A stretch of 64,000 nucleotides of DNA from Dyadobacter sp. NIV53 (lineage in GTDB: Bacteria > Bacteroidota > Bacteroidia > Cytophagales > Spirosomataceae), in NCBI RefSeq assembly GCF_019711195.1, contig NZ_CP081299.1, positions 2,976,001 through 3,040,000 on the forward strand. Reading direction: 5' to 3'. Shown here piece after piece: positions 28,154 to 38,114 of this stretch. Within the stretch, counting starts at the first letter, position 1, and each line of letters begins with the position of its first letter. Below the pieces are notes generated by a model. That model saw nothing but the letters and a program-made list of their open reading frames with translations. It had not been told where the DNA came from and searched no databases. Made by a program: the position numbers and the translations under genes.

Positions 28154-28834
28154 ATGGGTGGTTCATATTTGATTATTATCCTTGTCATGGGCATAAGCTT
28201 TTATGTTCAGTGGCGATTAAAAAGTAAGTTTGAGGAGTATTCTCAGGTTGGCCTGAGTAACGGAATGAGCGGTAAAGAGATTGCCGAAACCATGCTGAGA
28301 GAAAGCGGAATCTATGATGTAAGAGTTCTTTCAGTAGAAGGAAGGCTTACGGATCATTATAATCCTCAGGATAAAACAGTTAACCTAAGTCCTGATGTAT
28401 ATCATGGCAGGAGTGTAGCCGCGGCGGCCATTGCTTCTCACGAATGCGGTCACGCAGTTCAGCATGCTACGGCATACAAATGGCTGCAGTTCCGTTCACA
28501 AATGGTTCCTTTTCTGAGCATTTCGTCGCAGTATATGCAATGGATTATCCTGGGTGGAGTCCTTTTGATAAACACTACTGCCATACCCTTGACGATTGGC
28601 GTTGCATTATTCGCACTGACTACATTGTTTAGCTTTATTACGCTTCCTGTAGAATACGATGCAAGTAACAGGGCATTGGCATGGATCAAAAGCAACAGAA
28701 TTGTGAATGAAAGAGAGTATGTAATGTCAGCCGATGCATTAAAATGGGCTGCACGTACTTATCTTGTAGCTGCCATTGGTTCTCTTGCAACGCTTCTTTA
28801 TTACGTCAGTATTTTGATGGGCCGGAGAAACTAA
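28154..28834 (+). CDS. Membrane zinc metallopeptidase (YugP/PF04298 type)
   Basis: 226 aa. N-terminal membrane anchor, then zinc motif H96-E97-C-G-H100 (ASHECGHAVQH), and two to three further membrane helices. VEYDASNRALAW near 170-181 supplies the third ligand region of this family. It is a predicted inner-membrane protease of unknown substrate. It ends before a clear terminator at 28859-28896. Confidence 0.88.
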   Translation: MGGSYLIIILVMGISFYVQWRLKSKFEEYSQVGLSNGMSGKEIAETMLRESGIYDVRVLSVEGRLTDHYNPQDKTVNLSPDVYHGRSVAAAAIASHECGHAVQHATAYKWLQFRSQMVPFLSISSQYMQWIILGGVLLINTTAIPLTIGVALFALTTLFSFITLPVEYDASNRALAWIKSNRIVNEREYVMSADALKWAARTYLVAAIGSLATLLYYVSILMGRRN

Positions 28835-28858
28835 TATTAGATATTTTTAAGTTTAAAC

Positions 28859-28896
28859 AAAAAAGGAGCGAAGAATTTGTCTTTGCTCCTTTTTGT
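28859..28896 (+). terminator. Terminator after metallopeptidase gene
   Basis: AAAAGGAGC pairs with GCTCCTTTT, with an inner AAGA/TCTT stem and a following T-rich tract. Confidence 0.75.
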
Positions 28897-28945
28897 TTAC
28901 TTTCGTGTTAATAAATTACAGATTCATCTTCATCTAACACACATT

Positions 28946-29329
28946 ATGAATTCTATTTTAGAAGCTCGCCGCTACATAGAAAATGCGAAAATCATTTTGA
29001 GTGATAAAGCAAGAAAAGACGAAGGATATTATCAGGATAAAAAGTATATCAAAATGGCCGGGCATACCGCTTATGCAGGTGTCTTAGTTGCTTTGGATGC
29101 CTTACTTTCCGATAAAAAGAAAAAAACCAGAAAAAGTGTAGAGTGGTATCAAAAAGAGTTATCAAATCTTGACAAAAAAATCACAAGATCATTTTCTGAT
29201 GTTTATGAAATACTTCATTTATCAATGAGCTATGACGGTATTCAAAATGCCAAAGTTATTGCCATTGGAATGCAGGAAGCAGAAAAAATTATAAATTGGT
29301 CTGAACAGCGATTGGAGAAAGTCCCCTGA
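28946..29329 (+). CDS. DUF5618 / HEPN-like small protein
   Basis: 127 aa from ATG 28946 (MNSILEARRYIENAK). The longer open frame starting at 28877 begins inside the preceding terminator and is rejected. It is all-helical: AHTAYAG-like central helix (AGHTAYAGVLVALDALL) and a charged Lys-rich loop, resembling DUF5618 proteins that carry a HEPN-like four-helix fold. No RxxxxH RNase motif is clear. The function is unknown, and no nucleotidyltransferase partner lies nearby. It overlaps nothing and converges with an FG-GAP gene. Confidence 0.7.
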   Translation: MNSILEARRYIENAKIILSDKARKDEGYYQDKKYIKMAGHTAYAGVLVALDALLSDKKKKTRKSVEWYQKELSNLDKKITRSFSDVYEILHLSMSYDGIQNAKVIAIGMQEAEKIINWSEQRLEKVP

Positions 29330-29330
29330 A

Positions 29331-30500
29331 TTAATTTTTGCGTTGATTCCAGTAAACAACAACATTGTGTGTTGCCCTTCCGGAAGCAATAACGTCCAGA
29401 TCCCCGTCTCCATCCAGATCCGCAGCTGTCAAATCTTCGGTAGCAATTTTAATTTTTTCGTCCAAGGTAAATTCCTGCCATTTTTTACCCTCTCCGTCTG
29501 AACCGACAAATATTCTGACCCCAGTCTCTCCTGTAACATCAGGATTTCGCCAACCCATTACGATCTGATCGCGTCCCTGTCCGAAAAAATCTGCACAAAC
29601 CAGTGCATGCCCTTCTTTCATTTTTTCAGTAAGAACAGTACGGCCATCTTTTGAATAAACGACAAGTGAATTCCCATGCATAGGCTCAATAGTGGCAGTA
29701 AATAATTGATTGTTGCCAAGACTTCCTGTCCTGATTTCCCCAATGCCATTATTTGCAACCATCCAGTTTCCCGATGGAGCCCAGCCATCGACACCATTGA
29801 GAAATACCTGTACACCTTCCTTCCCACCAACAGCCAGACCAAGAAATCTTCCGGAAACTTCCATTGGCTGAAAATTATGCGTCATGTGCATACCGGTTTC
29901 GAGTAATTCATATCCCCAAAGCCCCTTGCGATTTTCAGGTATGTCAAAAGCAATAAGCTTAACACCTGCGCCTTCCCCACTGGAATTACCTTCCCCATGT
30001 AATGGCAACACAATTAATTGATAGGCCCCTTCTGTTTTTTTCACCCATTGCATCCTGTGGATTGTTACTTCATGATGTAACCTGGTAGGTTCCCAGAGTT
30101 GTGTCCGGTCGGAAGGTGCATTCAGGTAAAACACTGCTCCTGATTGTTTTGTACTTTTTGTTTCTGATGGGTTCCATTGCGCTCCCGCCGCCACCTCTAC
30201 TTTTCCGTCTCCATCAATATCCCTAACAGCAATACATACATTGTCATGTTCTGTCAAATCTTTCGCTATCACATATCTGATCCAGGATTTTCCTTTTTCT
30301 CCCGGATTTTTATACCAGACAATTTCCTTTTTATCCGCCAGTACAATATCAGGCTTACCGTCTCCATCCACATCACCCGCAGCGACTCCATATCCAATAC
30401 TAATTTTGTCATCTATCACCTCCCCTTTAAAAGTTGCAGTCTGGCAAAATGCGTATTGATGGAAGATAATAATTATAAATATTGGTAAATAAGGTTTCAT
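29331..30500 (-). CDS. Exported FG-GAP/VCBS repeat protein
   Basis: 389 aa from ATG 30500 (signal MKPYLPIFIIIIFHQYAFCQ); a longer frame to 30596 lacks a signal at its start. Multiple calcium-binding-like repeats such as DVDGDGKPDIVLADKK, DIDGDGKVEVAAGAQ and DLDGDGDLDVIASGR form a predicted seven-bladed propeller. It is paralogous in style to the protein at 53829-55043. Secreted or periplasmic location; the function is unknown. Confidence 0.8.
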   Translation of the reverse strand: MKPYLPIFIIIIFHQYAFCQTATFKGEVIDDKISIGYGVAAGDVDGDGKPDIVLADKKEIVWYKNPGEKGKSWIRYVIAKDLTEHDNVCIAVRDIDGDGKVEVAAGAQWNPSETKSTKQSGAVFYLNAPSDRTQLWEPTRLHHEVTIHRMQWVKKTEGAYQLIVLPLHGEGNSSGEGAGVKLIAFDIPENRKGLWGYELLETGMHMTHNFQPMEVSGRFLGLAVGGKEGVQVFLNGVDGWAPSGNWMVANNGIGEIRTGSLGNNQLFTATIEPMHGNSLVVYSKDGRTVLTEKMKEGHALVCADFFGQGRDQIVMGWRNPDVTGETGVRIFVGSDGEGKKWQEFTLDEKIKIATEDLTAADLDGDGDLDVIASGRATHNVVVYWNQRKN

Positions 30501-30601
30501 AAATTGCAATTTTCGATTTCGTATAACAGGACAAAAATTTATGCCTATTTTTTCCCAATATACTTCAAAAACTTTTATCAGAGTATTTGAAAACACAGTT
30601 T

Positions 30602-30635
30602 TTTGTGTGGCTTTGATGCGCTTTACCTACTTTTG
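30602..30635 (+). promoter_or_regulatory. Putative promoter of gcvT
   Basis: TTTG at 30602-30605 and TACTTTTG (TAnnTTTG) at 30628-30635 with a 22-base spacer, about 29 bases before the start codon. Confidence 0.5.
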
Positions 30636-30663
30636 CAAATCAAAGAAAATCAATTAACTATTC

Positions 30664-31746
30664 ATGAAGACGATTCCACTTCACCAGATACATATAGATT
30701 TAGGTGCCAAAATAGTACCGTTTGCAGGTTTTAATATGCCTGTGCGCTATTCCTCAGACCTGGAAGAACACCATACAGTAAGAAATAATGTAGGTGTTTT
30801 TGATGTATCGCACATGGGTGAATTTAGTGTAAAAGGCCCGAAAGCACTGGATCTGATACAAAAAGTAACTGCAAATGATGCTTCTGCTTTATATGATGGT
30901 AAAGTCCAATACAGCTATCTGCCTAATGCTGAAGGCGGTGTAGTGGACGATCTTTTGGTTTACAGAATTGCCGAAGACGACTATATGCTCGTTGTAAATG
31001 CTTCTAATATTGAGAAAGACTGGAACTGGATTCAGAATCACAATACAGAAGGTGTTGAAATGAGTAATTTATCAGATGATCTTTGCCTGCTTGCTGTACA
31101 GGGGCCAAATGCAACCGCTACATTACAAAAACTGACAGAAGTTGATCTGGCAGCAATGGAATATTATACTTTTAAAATCGGGCAAATGGCCGGTATAAAT
31201 GAGGTAATCATTTCTGCCACCGGTTATACCGGTTCAGGAGGTTTTGAAATTTATATTAAAAATGAAGATGCCGGAAAAATGTGGAATGCTATTTTCGAGG
31301 CTGGTAAAGAATTCGATATCAAACCGGTAGGATTAGGAGCGCGGGATACATTGCGGTTGGAAAAAGGATTTTGTTTATATGGAAATGATATAGATGATGC
31401 TACTTCTCCACTTGAAGCCGGATTGGGCTGGGTTACCAAATTCTCAAAAAGCTTTATCAATTCTGAAAATTTAAAACTGCAGAAAGAAACGGGTCTGCAA
31501 AACAAACTGATCGGTTTTGAAATGATTGACCGTGGAATTCCGCGTGGCCATTATGAATTATACGATGCAGATGGGAACAAACTGGGAGATGTCACTTCCG
31601 GAACCCAATCTCCTACACTACAAAAAGGTGTCGGGCTTGGGTATGTACCAACAGCTTACAGCAAACCGGAAACGGAAATATTTGTGAAAGTCCGCGACCG
31701 TATGCTGAAAGCCAAAGTTGTGAAACTTCCTTTTGTAAAAAACTAA
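30664..31746 (+). CDS. gcvT: Glycine cleavage system T protein (aminomethyltransferase)
   Basis: 360 aa. Transfers the methylene group from the H-protein-bound intermediate to tetrahydrofolate. MPVRYSSDLEEHHTVRNNVGVFDVSHMGE near 24-52, ATGYTGSGGFEIY near 187-199, and RDTLRLEKGFCLYGNDI near 227-243 are family signatures. It is complete. gcvH and gcvP are not in the window. comB follows 61 bp later on the same strand, possibly co-transcribed. Confidence 0.96.
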   Translation: MKTIPLHQIHIDLGAKIVPFAGFNMPVRYSSDLEEHHTVRNNVGVFDVSHMGEFSVKGPKALDLIQKVTANDASALYDGKVQYSYLPNAEGGVVDDLLVYRIAEDDYMLVVNASNIEKDWNWIQNHNTEGVEMSNLSDDLCLLAVQGPNATATLQKLTEVDLAAMEYYTFKIGQMAGINEVIISATGYTGSGGFEIYIKNEDAGKMWNAIFEAGKEFDIKPVGLGARDTLRLEKGFCLYGNDIDDATSPLEAGLGWVTKFSKSFINSENLKLQKETGLQNKLIGFEMIDRGIPRGHYELYDADGNKLGDVTSGTQSPTLQKGVGLGYVPTAYSKPETEIFVKVRDRMLKAKVVKLPFVKN

Positions 31747-31807
31747 GCTTCTTGCCTGATTCTGCATTCAAATTTAACTACCATTTTAATTACGCATTGC
31801 TTCTTTT

Positions 31808-32518
31808 ATGAAACAACTTGATGTTTGTTTGACTCCCGATCTACTTCATTTACACAGACTTGATAATTCCATTGTTGTTGTAGCCGACGTTTTCAGAGCT
31901 ACTTCCTGCATGGTAACCGGCCTGGCTTACGGAATAAAAAGCATAACTCCGGTTGCAACTATTGAGGAATGTAAACTTTTACAGGATAAAGGCTACATTG
32001 CTGCTGCTGAGCGCGATGCAAAAAAAGAAGAAGGTTTCGATTTAGACAATTCACCTTTCAGTTATATGGACGAGCGCCTTATTGGTGCTCAAATAGCAAT
32101 GACTACCACCAATGGTACGTTATCTATCACAAAAGCAAGGGCATCTGCCGTAAAAGTAATGGTCGGCTCTTTTCTTAATCTGGGTGCGCTGGCAAATCAT
32201 CTCCGGTCTGAACCTTATGATGTGCTAGTACTTTGTGCAGGCTGGAAAGGAAGGCCAAATCTGGAAGATACGCTATTTGCAGGGGCGTTGGCTGATGCAT
32301 TAAAAGACCAGTTTATCCTGCGGGAAGACGGAACTTTGATGGCACAGCGTTTGTACGAACAAGCTAAGGGAAATTTACTTGCATCTGTTTCCAACTCTTC
32401 CCATGTAAGAAGATTACAACGACTGGGAATTCATAAAGACATAGCTTATTGCCTGCAAAAGGATTTGTATGATGTTGTTCCAATTCTTCGGGGAAGTACT
32501 TTGGTAGCAATGCATTAA
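31808..32518 (+). CDS. comB: 2-phosphosulfolactate phosphatase family protein
   Basis: 236 aa. ComB-type fold: VVVADVFRATSCMVTGLAYG near 23-42, AAERDAKKEEGFDLDNSPF near 64-82, and TTTNGT near 99-104. In archaea ComB removes phosphate from 2-phosphosulfolactate for coenzyme M synthesis. In bacteria without coenzyme M the substrate is open; in this phylum a link to sulfonate-containing lipids is a possibility I cannot test here. Confidence 0.85.
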   Translation: MKQLDVCLTPDLLHLHRLDNSIVVVADVFRATSCMVTGLAYGIKSITPVATIEECKLLQDKGYIAAAERDAKKEEGFDLDNSPFSYMDERLIGAQIAMTTTNGTLSITKARASAVKVMVGSFLNLGALANHLRSEPYDVLVLCAGWKGRPNLEDTLFAGALADALKDQFILREDGTLMAQRLYEQAKGNLLASVSNSSHVRRLQRLGIHKDIAYCLQKDLYDVVPILRGSTLVAMH

Positions 32519-32549
32519 TATATATAAGTTCAAAATATTAAAATTCTAC

Positions 32550-34538
32550 ATGTCTAAGTTCATTATCTTCTTTTTCCTTGGATTACTTGCTTACTCCGGC
32601 ACTACTCTGGGGCAAAAAAGCCCTTCTGTAAAAAAACCGGCATCCAATGCAAAAAAAACAGTAATAGTACCAGCCAAGAAAGCGGTTATCCTCAAAGCAG
32701 ATACTGCTAAGGCCTCCTCTAAAATTCAGGCTGATACTAAGGCTGTTAATTTAAAGGATTCATCTGTAAATCAATCTGAAATAGATACAATGGCTGTTTC
32801 AAAAGATACATTAACAGAAAAACAGGCTGATGAACTTGCGGAAAAAGCCGAAAAAACGGCCGTAAAAGACACCGTTGATATTTACAAAATTAAGATAGAG
32901 GATATATCCTACTTGTCGGTATGTCCGGGTACAACCATTAATGTTCCATTTAGCACAGAAGGCCCGTTTGACGATGAAAATACGTTTGTAGTACACCTTA
33001 TAGATGCTTCAGGTAAATCAGTGCCGATTTCATTACCGGTCAAAAAGAGCCCGATACGTGCCGTTATCCCTTCTTACAAAATCGGTGGTGAAGTGTACCA
33101 GTTACAGATTGTAAGTAATATTTCTGTTTTTAAAAGCCAGCTGGTATCCATACGTTTGCTGCAAATTCCCTCTGCCAGGCTGGAAGTAATTGATGGCACA
33201 CAAGCAGTACGGATTATGCCCGGACAGGAAGTCAATTTGAAAGTAAATCTTTCAGGAACAGCACCCTGGTCTTTCAGGTTATCTGACAGTACGAATGTTA
33301 TAAATACGTTATCTAACCCACATTTTCTGATTGTAAAACCAACACAGGTAAGAGCTTATAAAATACTTGGTGTTTCAAATGCCTGCGGAAGCGGTACTAT
33401 TTCAGGAGAAGCTATTGTAAATGTTGATGATAATCCTGAACCTAAACTTGAATTAAAAGAAATTGATAAAATTACCAAGGTATGCAGTGATATTCCATTT
33501 CAGGTACCTTTCAGTGCAACGGGAAAATTTAAAGCAGGCAATCGTTTTGTTGTACAGATAGCAGAACGTACCGGAGCTTTTAAAACCATTTCTTCGCCGG
33601 ATTCATCCGGCTATATTACTACTAAAATTCCGGCCAGTTACAAACCGGGAGAATATCGCTTACGTGTGACGTCTTCGGCACCTTATCTTGTCAGTCAAAC
33701 CGCCGCAGTAACCATCGTATCTCCCACTGTTACGACCCTATTAAAAGATTCACTTTATCTGAATGAGGATCAAAGCGGCGAATTGACAGTAAAATTTGCG
33801 GGCGGCGGACCACCATGGTTCGTATTATTATCTGATGGAACATATGAAAACAACATTCAGGAATCTCCATACAAAGTAAAGGTGAAACCTTACAATGACA
33901 CAAATTATGAAATTACTTCTGCCGGTGGACTTTGTGGTGTAGGTAAATTCTCAGGAAAAGCCAAAGTTGCGGTTAAAACCCCTCCTGTTGCTATTACGCT
34001 GGATAAATTATCACAAAACATGGTTTGTTCCGGTTCGGTTTTGGAAATCCCGTACAAAATTGTAGGGCGATATAATCCAGGCAACAGGTTCGTAGTTCAG
34101 ATAACGGATAAAAACGGGAAATTTGTGGATCTGCCTACAACCATTACAGCAAGCACAATGAACGTGAAGTTAACATCTGCTTCGCCGGCTGATACCATCA
34201 GAACACATAGAATACGCATTATATCTTCTTCCCCTGCGGTTTCCAGCGCTATTGAAGAAATTGACATCATAGCACCTAACAAAGCCGTTGGTGAAGTATC
34301 AGGAAAGAATATCATAACAGCCGGCAGATCAACCAGAATTCAGCTAAAATTCAAAAATGGTTTGCCGCCATGGTCTTTTACCCTTTCAGATGGTACTTCA
34401 ATCACAGGTACTTTCCTTAATCCATATCTGATAACGGTTTCCCCGACTGCAACCACAGAATATAAATTAGCTGCCGTCAAGAGCGGATGCGGAACAGGTT
34501 CAGGAAAAGGATCAGCCATTATTACGGTCGAAAATTGA
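32550..34538 (+). CDS. Exported protein with three tandem Ig-like repeat units
   Basis: 662 aa. Signal peptide ending near TLGQ, then an Ala/Lys/Asp-rich low-complexity linker (about 25-115), then three units of about 180 aa. Each unit has a 'VC(S/P)G..(I/F).VP(F/Y)...G.(F/Y)..(G/D)NRFVVQI'-like half and a 'PPW.F.LSDGT..' half with a conserved Cys-Gly near its end (NACGSGTISG, GLCGVGKFSG, SGCGTGSGKG). The product is probably a cell-surface or periplasmic adhesin-like beta-sandwich protein. It lies 24 bp before porZ, suggesting an operon with type IX secretion. Confidence 0.75.
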   Translation: MSKFIIFFFLGLLAYSGTTLGQKSPSVKKPASNAKKTVIVPAKKAVILKADTAKASSKIQADTKAVNLKDSSVNQSEIDTMAVSKDTLTEKQADELAEKAEKTAVKDTVDIYKIKIEDISYLSVCPGTTINVPFSTEGPFDDENTFVVHLIDASGKSVPISLPVKKSPIRAVIPSYKIGGEVYQLQIVSNISVFKSQLVSIRLLQIPSARLEVIDGTQAVRIMPGQEVNLKVNLSGTAPWSFRLSDSTNVINTLSNPHFLIVKPTQVRAYKILGVSNACGSGTISGEAIVNVDDNPEPKLELKEIDKITKVCSDIPFQVPFSATGKFKAGNRFVVQIAERTGAFKTISSPDSSGYITTKIPASYKPGEYRLRVTSSAPYLVSQTAAVTIVSPTVTTLLKDSLYLNEDQSGELTVKFAGGGPPWFVLLSDGTYENNIQESPYKVKVKPYNDTNYEITSAGGLCGVGKFSGKAKVAVKTPPVAITLDKLSQNMVCSGSVLEIPYKIVGRYNPGNRFVVQITDKNGKFVDLPTTITASTMNVKLTSASPADTIRTHRIRIISSSPAVSSAIEEIDIIAPNKAVGEVSGKNIITAGRSTRIQLKFKNGLPPWSFTLSDGTSITGTFLNPYLITVSPTATTEYKLAAVKSGCGTGSGKGSAIITVEN

Positions 34539-34561
34539 TAATATAAGCAGATTTTTGTGAC

Positions 34562-36421
34562 ATGAGGCTAATGGAAACATTCAGGAAATCGAATAAAAAG
34601 CTTTTTATGAGCTTAAAAACTATTCTTCTCCTACTCATTGGCATTATAAACTCTTCCGCACAGAATGTTCCGCTTGGCAATTGGGAAGCACATTACAGTT
34701 ATTTATCCGCACAGCATGTCCTGCAGGCAGGTAATAGGATTTTTTGCTCTTCGTATAATGGCCTTCTTAGTATTAATCCTGAAAACCGACAAATAAAAAC
34801 CTTTTCAAAAGCAGACGGTTTGAGCGAAGCTGGTATTAGCAGTATGGCTTACAATGCTGCTGACAATATCCTGATCCTGGCTTACAAAAGCGGAAATATC
34901 GATCTTATTGCGTTAAATGGCGAGTCAGAACCTGAACAAATTACCGCCTGGCCAGTGCTCATTAATTCTGCCGATTTACCAGTTAGCAAGCAAATTAGCC
35001 AGATAATTTTCCATAAAAGCCTGGCATATCTGGCAACGAATTTTGGTATTGTAGTATTGGATGCGAAGCTTCAAAACGTAGAAGAAACCTATCGTTATAT
35101 TGGAAGCAACGGAACCGAAATGGATGTTAAAGATATAGCCTTTGCCTCTGATTCTATTTATGCGCTCACTTCGGAAGGAATTTTAGTAAGTTCCATGCAA
35201 CCTTCGGTTAACCGACAATATTTCGCAAACTGGAAAACGGTTTCATCACCAGGCACAGTTATCGCTCTTTCATCTCAAACTGATGAACTTTATGCAGGTT
35301 TCTCAGGAAAGGGAATATTTAAACGGTCAGATGAATCCTGGTTTTCTATATATTCAAGTAGCAGTCAATATTACTCCTTTTCAAATACCGCAGAAAGTAT
35401 AGTTGCCACACTAGACAAAAATGTTGTTGTTATTCCAAAAACAGATCAGCCAAAGCTATTTGCAAGCACATTATTTAATAGTCCAAGAGCATCATTTTTT
35501 ATCGAAACAAAAACGATCTGGACTGCTGATAGCAAGAATGGATTGCTGAGTAATATTGATGGTGATTTTAAATCTTTTAGTCCCGCTGAAGCAGATACAA
35601 CTATCAACCTAAGGACAGATTCAACCGTAATCGATCAAAACGGACTAGCCTGGACACACTTGCCCAGCTATCTCGGAGGAGGAATTTCTGTCAAAAACAT
35701 AACAACCAATCAACAGCGAATCTTAACAACTGCTGCCGGAAACGGAGGACTGCCTTCCTCATTAATCAATAGCCTGGCGATAGATCAGGATGGATATATA
35801 TGGTTCGGAAGTGATAAAGGTGCAGGTTATTTCTTGCCGGATGATATTTTAAGCGGAACAATCACAGATGCAATACTGCCAGTTTATGGACAGCGTAAAC
35901 TTTTTGCAAACGAAAAATGTACCGCCATTTCAGTGGAACCAGGCAATAGAAAATGGATTGGTACACGCAATGGATTATATTTGTTTAATAATGACGGAAC
36001 CGAGCTGATTGAGCAGTTTACTGCCTCTGAAAGCCCATTACCTTCAGATCATATTATTGCTTTAAAATTCCACCCTGAAATGGGAATGCTTTTTATTGAT
36101 ACACCAAACGGAATGGTATCGTATAGAAGCAATTCAACAGCTCCGGCAGAGGATTTGTCTTTAGTAACCATTTTTCCAAATCCGGTACGTCCTGGATTTG
36201 GCGGTCAGGTAGGAATAAAAGGATTGATGGATAAATCAGTCGTAAAAATAACTCAGTTATCCGGCAGGTTAGTATACGAAACTAAGTCGGAAGGAGGAAC
36301 AGCATCCTGGGATTTAAATGATTACACAGGAAAGAGAGCCCGGGGAGGAATTTACATGGTACTGGTAATTTCCGGAAATGGAGAAGAAAAACTCGCCGGA
36401 AAACTAGCCATTATTGACTAA
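34562..36421 (+). CDS. porZ: Type IX secretion system component PorZ
   Basis: 619 aa (a start at 34607, MSLKTILLLLIGIINSSAQ, gives a cleaner signal peptide). The mature N-terminus NVPLGNWEAHYSYLSAQHVL and NRIFCSSYNGLLSI begin the beta-propeller typical of PorZ (two-component-regulator-propeller type). The last about 80 residues (IFPNPVRPGFGG ... ARGGIYMVLVIS) form a type A sorting domain. PorZ is a surface lipoprotein-like partner of the sortase PorU. Related secretion genes here are gldD and the C25 peptidases. Confidence 0.83.
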   Translation: MRLMETFRKSNKKLFMSLKTILLLLIGIINSSAQNVPLGNWEAHYSYLSAQHVLQAGNRIFCSSYNGLLSINPENRQIKTFSKADGLSEAGISSMAYNAADNILILAYKSGNIDLIALNGESEPEQITAWPVLINSADLPVSKQISQIIFHKSLAYLATNFGIVVLDAKLQNVEETYRYIGSNGTEMDVKDIAFASDSIYALTSEGILVSSMQPSVNRQYFANWKTVSSPGTVIALSSQTDELYAGFSGKGIFKRSDESWFSIYSSSSQYYSFSNTAESIVATLDKNVVVIPKTDQPKLFASTLFNSPRASFFIETKTIWTADSKNGLLSNIDGDFKSFSPAEADTTINLRTDSTVIDQNGLAWTHLPSYLGGGISVKNITTNQQRILTTAAGNGGLPSSLINSLAIDQDGYIWFGSDKGAGYFLPDDILSGTITDAILPVYGQRKLFANEKCTAISVEPGNRKWIGTRNGLYLFNNDGTELIEQFTASESPLPSDHIIALKFHPEMGMLFIDTPNGMVSYRSNSTAPAEDLSLVTIFPNPVRPGFGGQVGIKGLMDKSVVKITQLSGRLVYETKSEGGTASWDLNDYTGKRARGGIYMVLVISGNGEEKLAGKLAIID

Positions 36422-36500
36422 AATATTATTAGAATACTAATATCAATTTGTGATCATTCACAATCATCAGTTTCATTATTCATCAACATCGGAGCATTTC

Positions 36501-37140
36501 ATGACATCCCACGAAAAACCACCGTACATCATCGGCATTACAGGAGGCAGCGCATCAGGCAAGACCTACTTCATGAAATGCCTGATTGATTCATTTGCAA
36601 AACATGAAGTAACGCGTATCTCCCAAGACAACTATTACAGGCCTATTCATGATATTCCAAGAGATGAAAACGGTGTCGAAAACTTTGACTTGCCTGAGAC
36701 TATCGACCATCATCTTTTTGCAGAACATATAGCCGTATTACGTGCAGGCCGGGAAGTACAGCAGAAAGAGTATACCTTTAATAATCCACTAATAGAGCCG
36801 GAAATATTGGTTTTCGAGCCACGCCCGATCATCATAGTCAGAAGGGATTTTTGTACTTTATTTCCCTGATATCGCCAGGCTGATAGATCTTAAAGTGTTT
36901 GTGGATGCAAAAGAACACGTGAAAATAAAACGTCGTATCATACGTGATAATAACGAGCGCGGTTATGATCTGGATGATGTACTTTATCGCTGGGAACACC
37001 ACGTTGCGCCCACCTATGATAAATTCATCCTACCACTCCGTTCGGAAGCAGATATGGTAATTAATAATAATGCACGTTTTGATACCGGGCTAGAAGTTTT
37101 GGTTGGCTTTTTAAGAAAAAAACTGGATGAGAGGAAGTAA
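36501..37140 (+). CDS. udk: Uridine kinase, frameshifted as read
   Basis: Phosphorylates uridine/cytidine in pyrimidine salvage. ATG 36501 gives MTSHEKPPYIIGITGGSASG with the P-loop GGSASGKT. The frame breaks near 36838-36841, where one extra base turns the expected I-V-E-G-I-F-V-L-Y-F-P-D into RRDFCTLFP and a stop. The downstream frame (from about 36842) continues with DIARLIDLKVFVDAKEHVKIKRRI and RDNNERGYDLDDV to 37140. The corrected product is about 212 aa, normal for Udk. Unlike the other breaks this one is not in a long homopolymer. A porZ-side GTG start at 36450 is unlikely. Confidence 0.9.
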
Positions 37141-37232
37141 GTAATCGGAGTTCACTCACATTTTGTAAATTTGTGCCTCCTTATCTTCCAAGCGGTTGGA
37201 TAATCTTTAATATTAAACTACTTAATATCTCT

Positions 37233-37957
37233 GTGGGAACTTACACACATTTAAAAAAAGTATTGCCCGGAGCATCATTCAATTGATTCCACTACTGGCA
37301 ATTGTTTTTCTTCTTCAATCCTGTAACAATGACTCAACGGAACCTATTAATGTATACGATTATTATCCATTAGAAATAGGTAAGTATCAGATTTACAGTG
37401 TGAAAGTGGAAGTATATTCAGCAGGGGTATCTGCTCCTGTAACAACGACATATCAGGAAAAGGATGAGATAGAAAGTATGTCAACTGATGCACAGGGAAT
37501 CTCCACATACATTTTTTCCAGATCAACCAGAAACACTTCAACCGACTATTGGCAAAAGACAAAGAACTATAGTGTTACCGAATATCCGGATAAATTATTA
37601 ACGAATATTGATAACCAGACTTTTTTTTCTTTAATTTTTCCTATTGATTTAAAAGTTACCTGGAACGGAAATATTTATAATAACCTGGACTCGGAAAATT
37701 ACCATTATGAGGATATCAATAAACCGATGCAAATAGATACACTGAGATTTGATAATACCCTTACACTCGTAGAACGAAAAGATACCTCAATAATAAACCG
37801 CTATACAGGCACAAAAATATATGGACTTGGAGTAGGATTAATATCTGATGATCAGATTGCTTATGAATATTGCCAGGCAGATGATTGCATCGGATCAGAA
37901 ACAATTGAATCAGGAACTCATAAGACCAGAACCATCATTTCTTATGGCACCAGATAA
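37233..37957 (+). CDS. Hypothetical lipoprotein, start uncertain (possible frameshift in signal peptide)
   Basis: The open frame begins with a TTG at 37283 (LIPLLAIVFLLQSCNND), which has a lipobox but no charged n-region. Upstream, GTG 37233 gives MGTYTHLKK in another frame. Adding one A to the A7 run at 37253-37259 would join them into a proper lipoprotein signal (MGTYTHLKKSIARSIIQL followed by IPLLAIVFLLQSC). The mature part (about 220 aa) is beta-rich with YYPLEIGKYQIYSVKVEVY and many Thr/Asn, typical of Bacteroidetes outer-surface lipoproteins of unknown role. Confidence 0.6.
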
Positions 37958-38114
37958 AATACAAAAAAATGTAGAACTAGTTACATTTTCATTTTCCTGT
38001 TTTAGTACAACTTTGATACTTTTCTTCGTGATTATTAGTAAAATTTGTAATTAATAAATTATATATCTAAATTTACCTCGGATACTTGTATATACATCAT
38101 ATAACGACTTAAAC

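Noticed and set aside
28946..29329. Candidate lasso B1 (PqqD-like) protein
   Set aside because: Its helical, Lys-rich sequence fits DUF5618/HEPN-like proteins, and it is 9 kb from the lasso locus.
30501..30663. Possible glycine riboswitch before gcvT
   Set aside because: The spacer is short, AT-rich and without the conserved paired glycine-aptamer elements.
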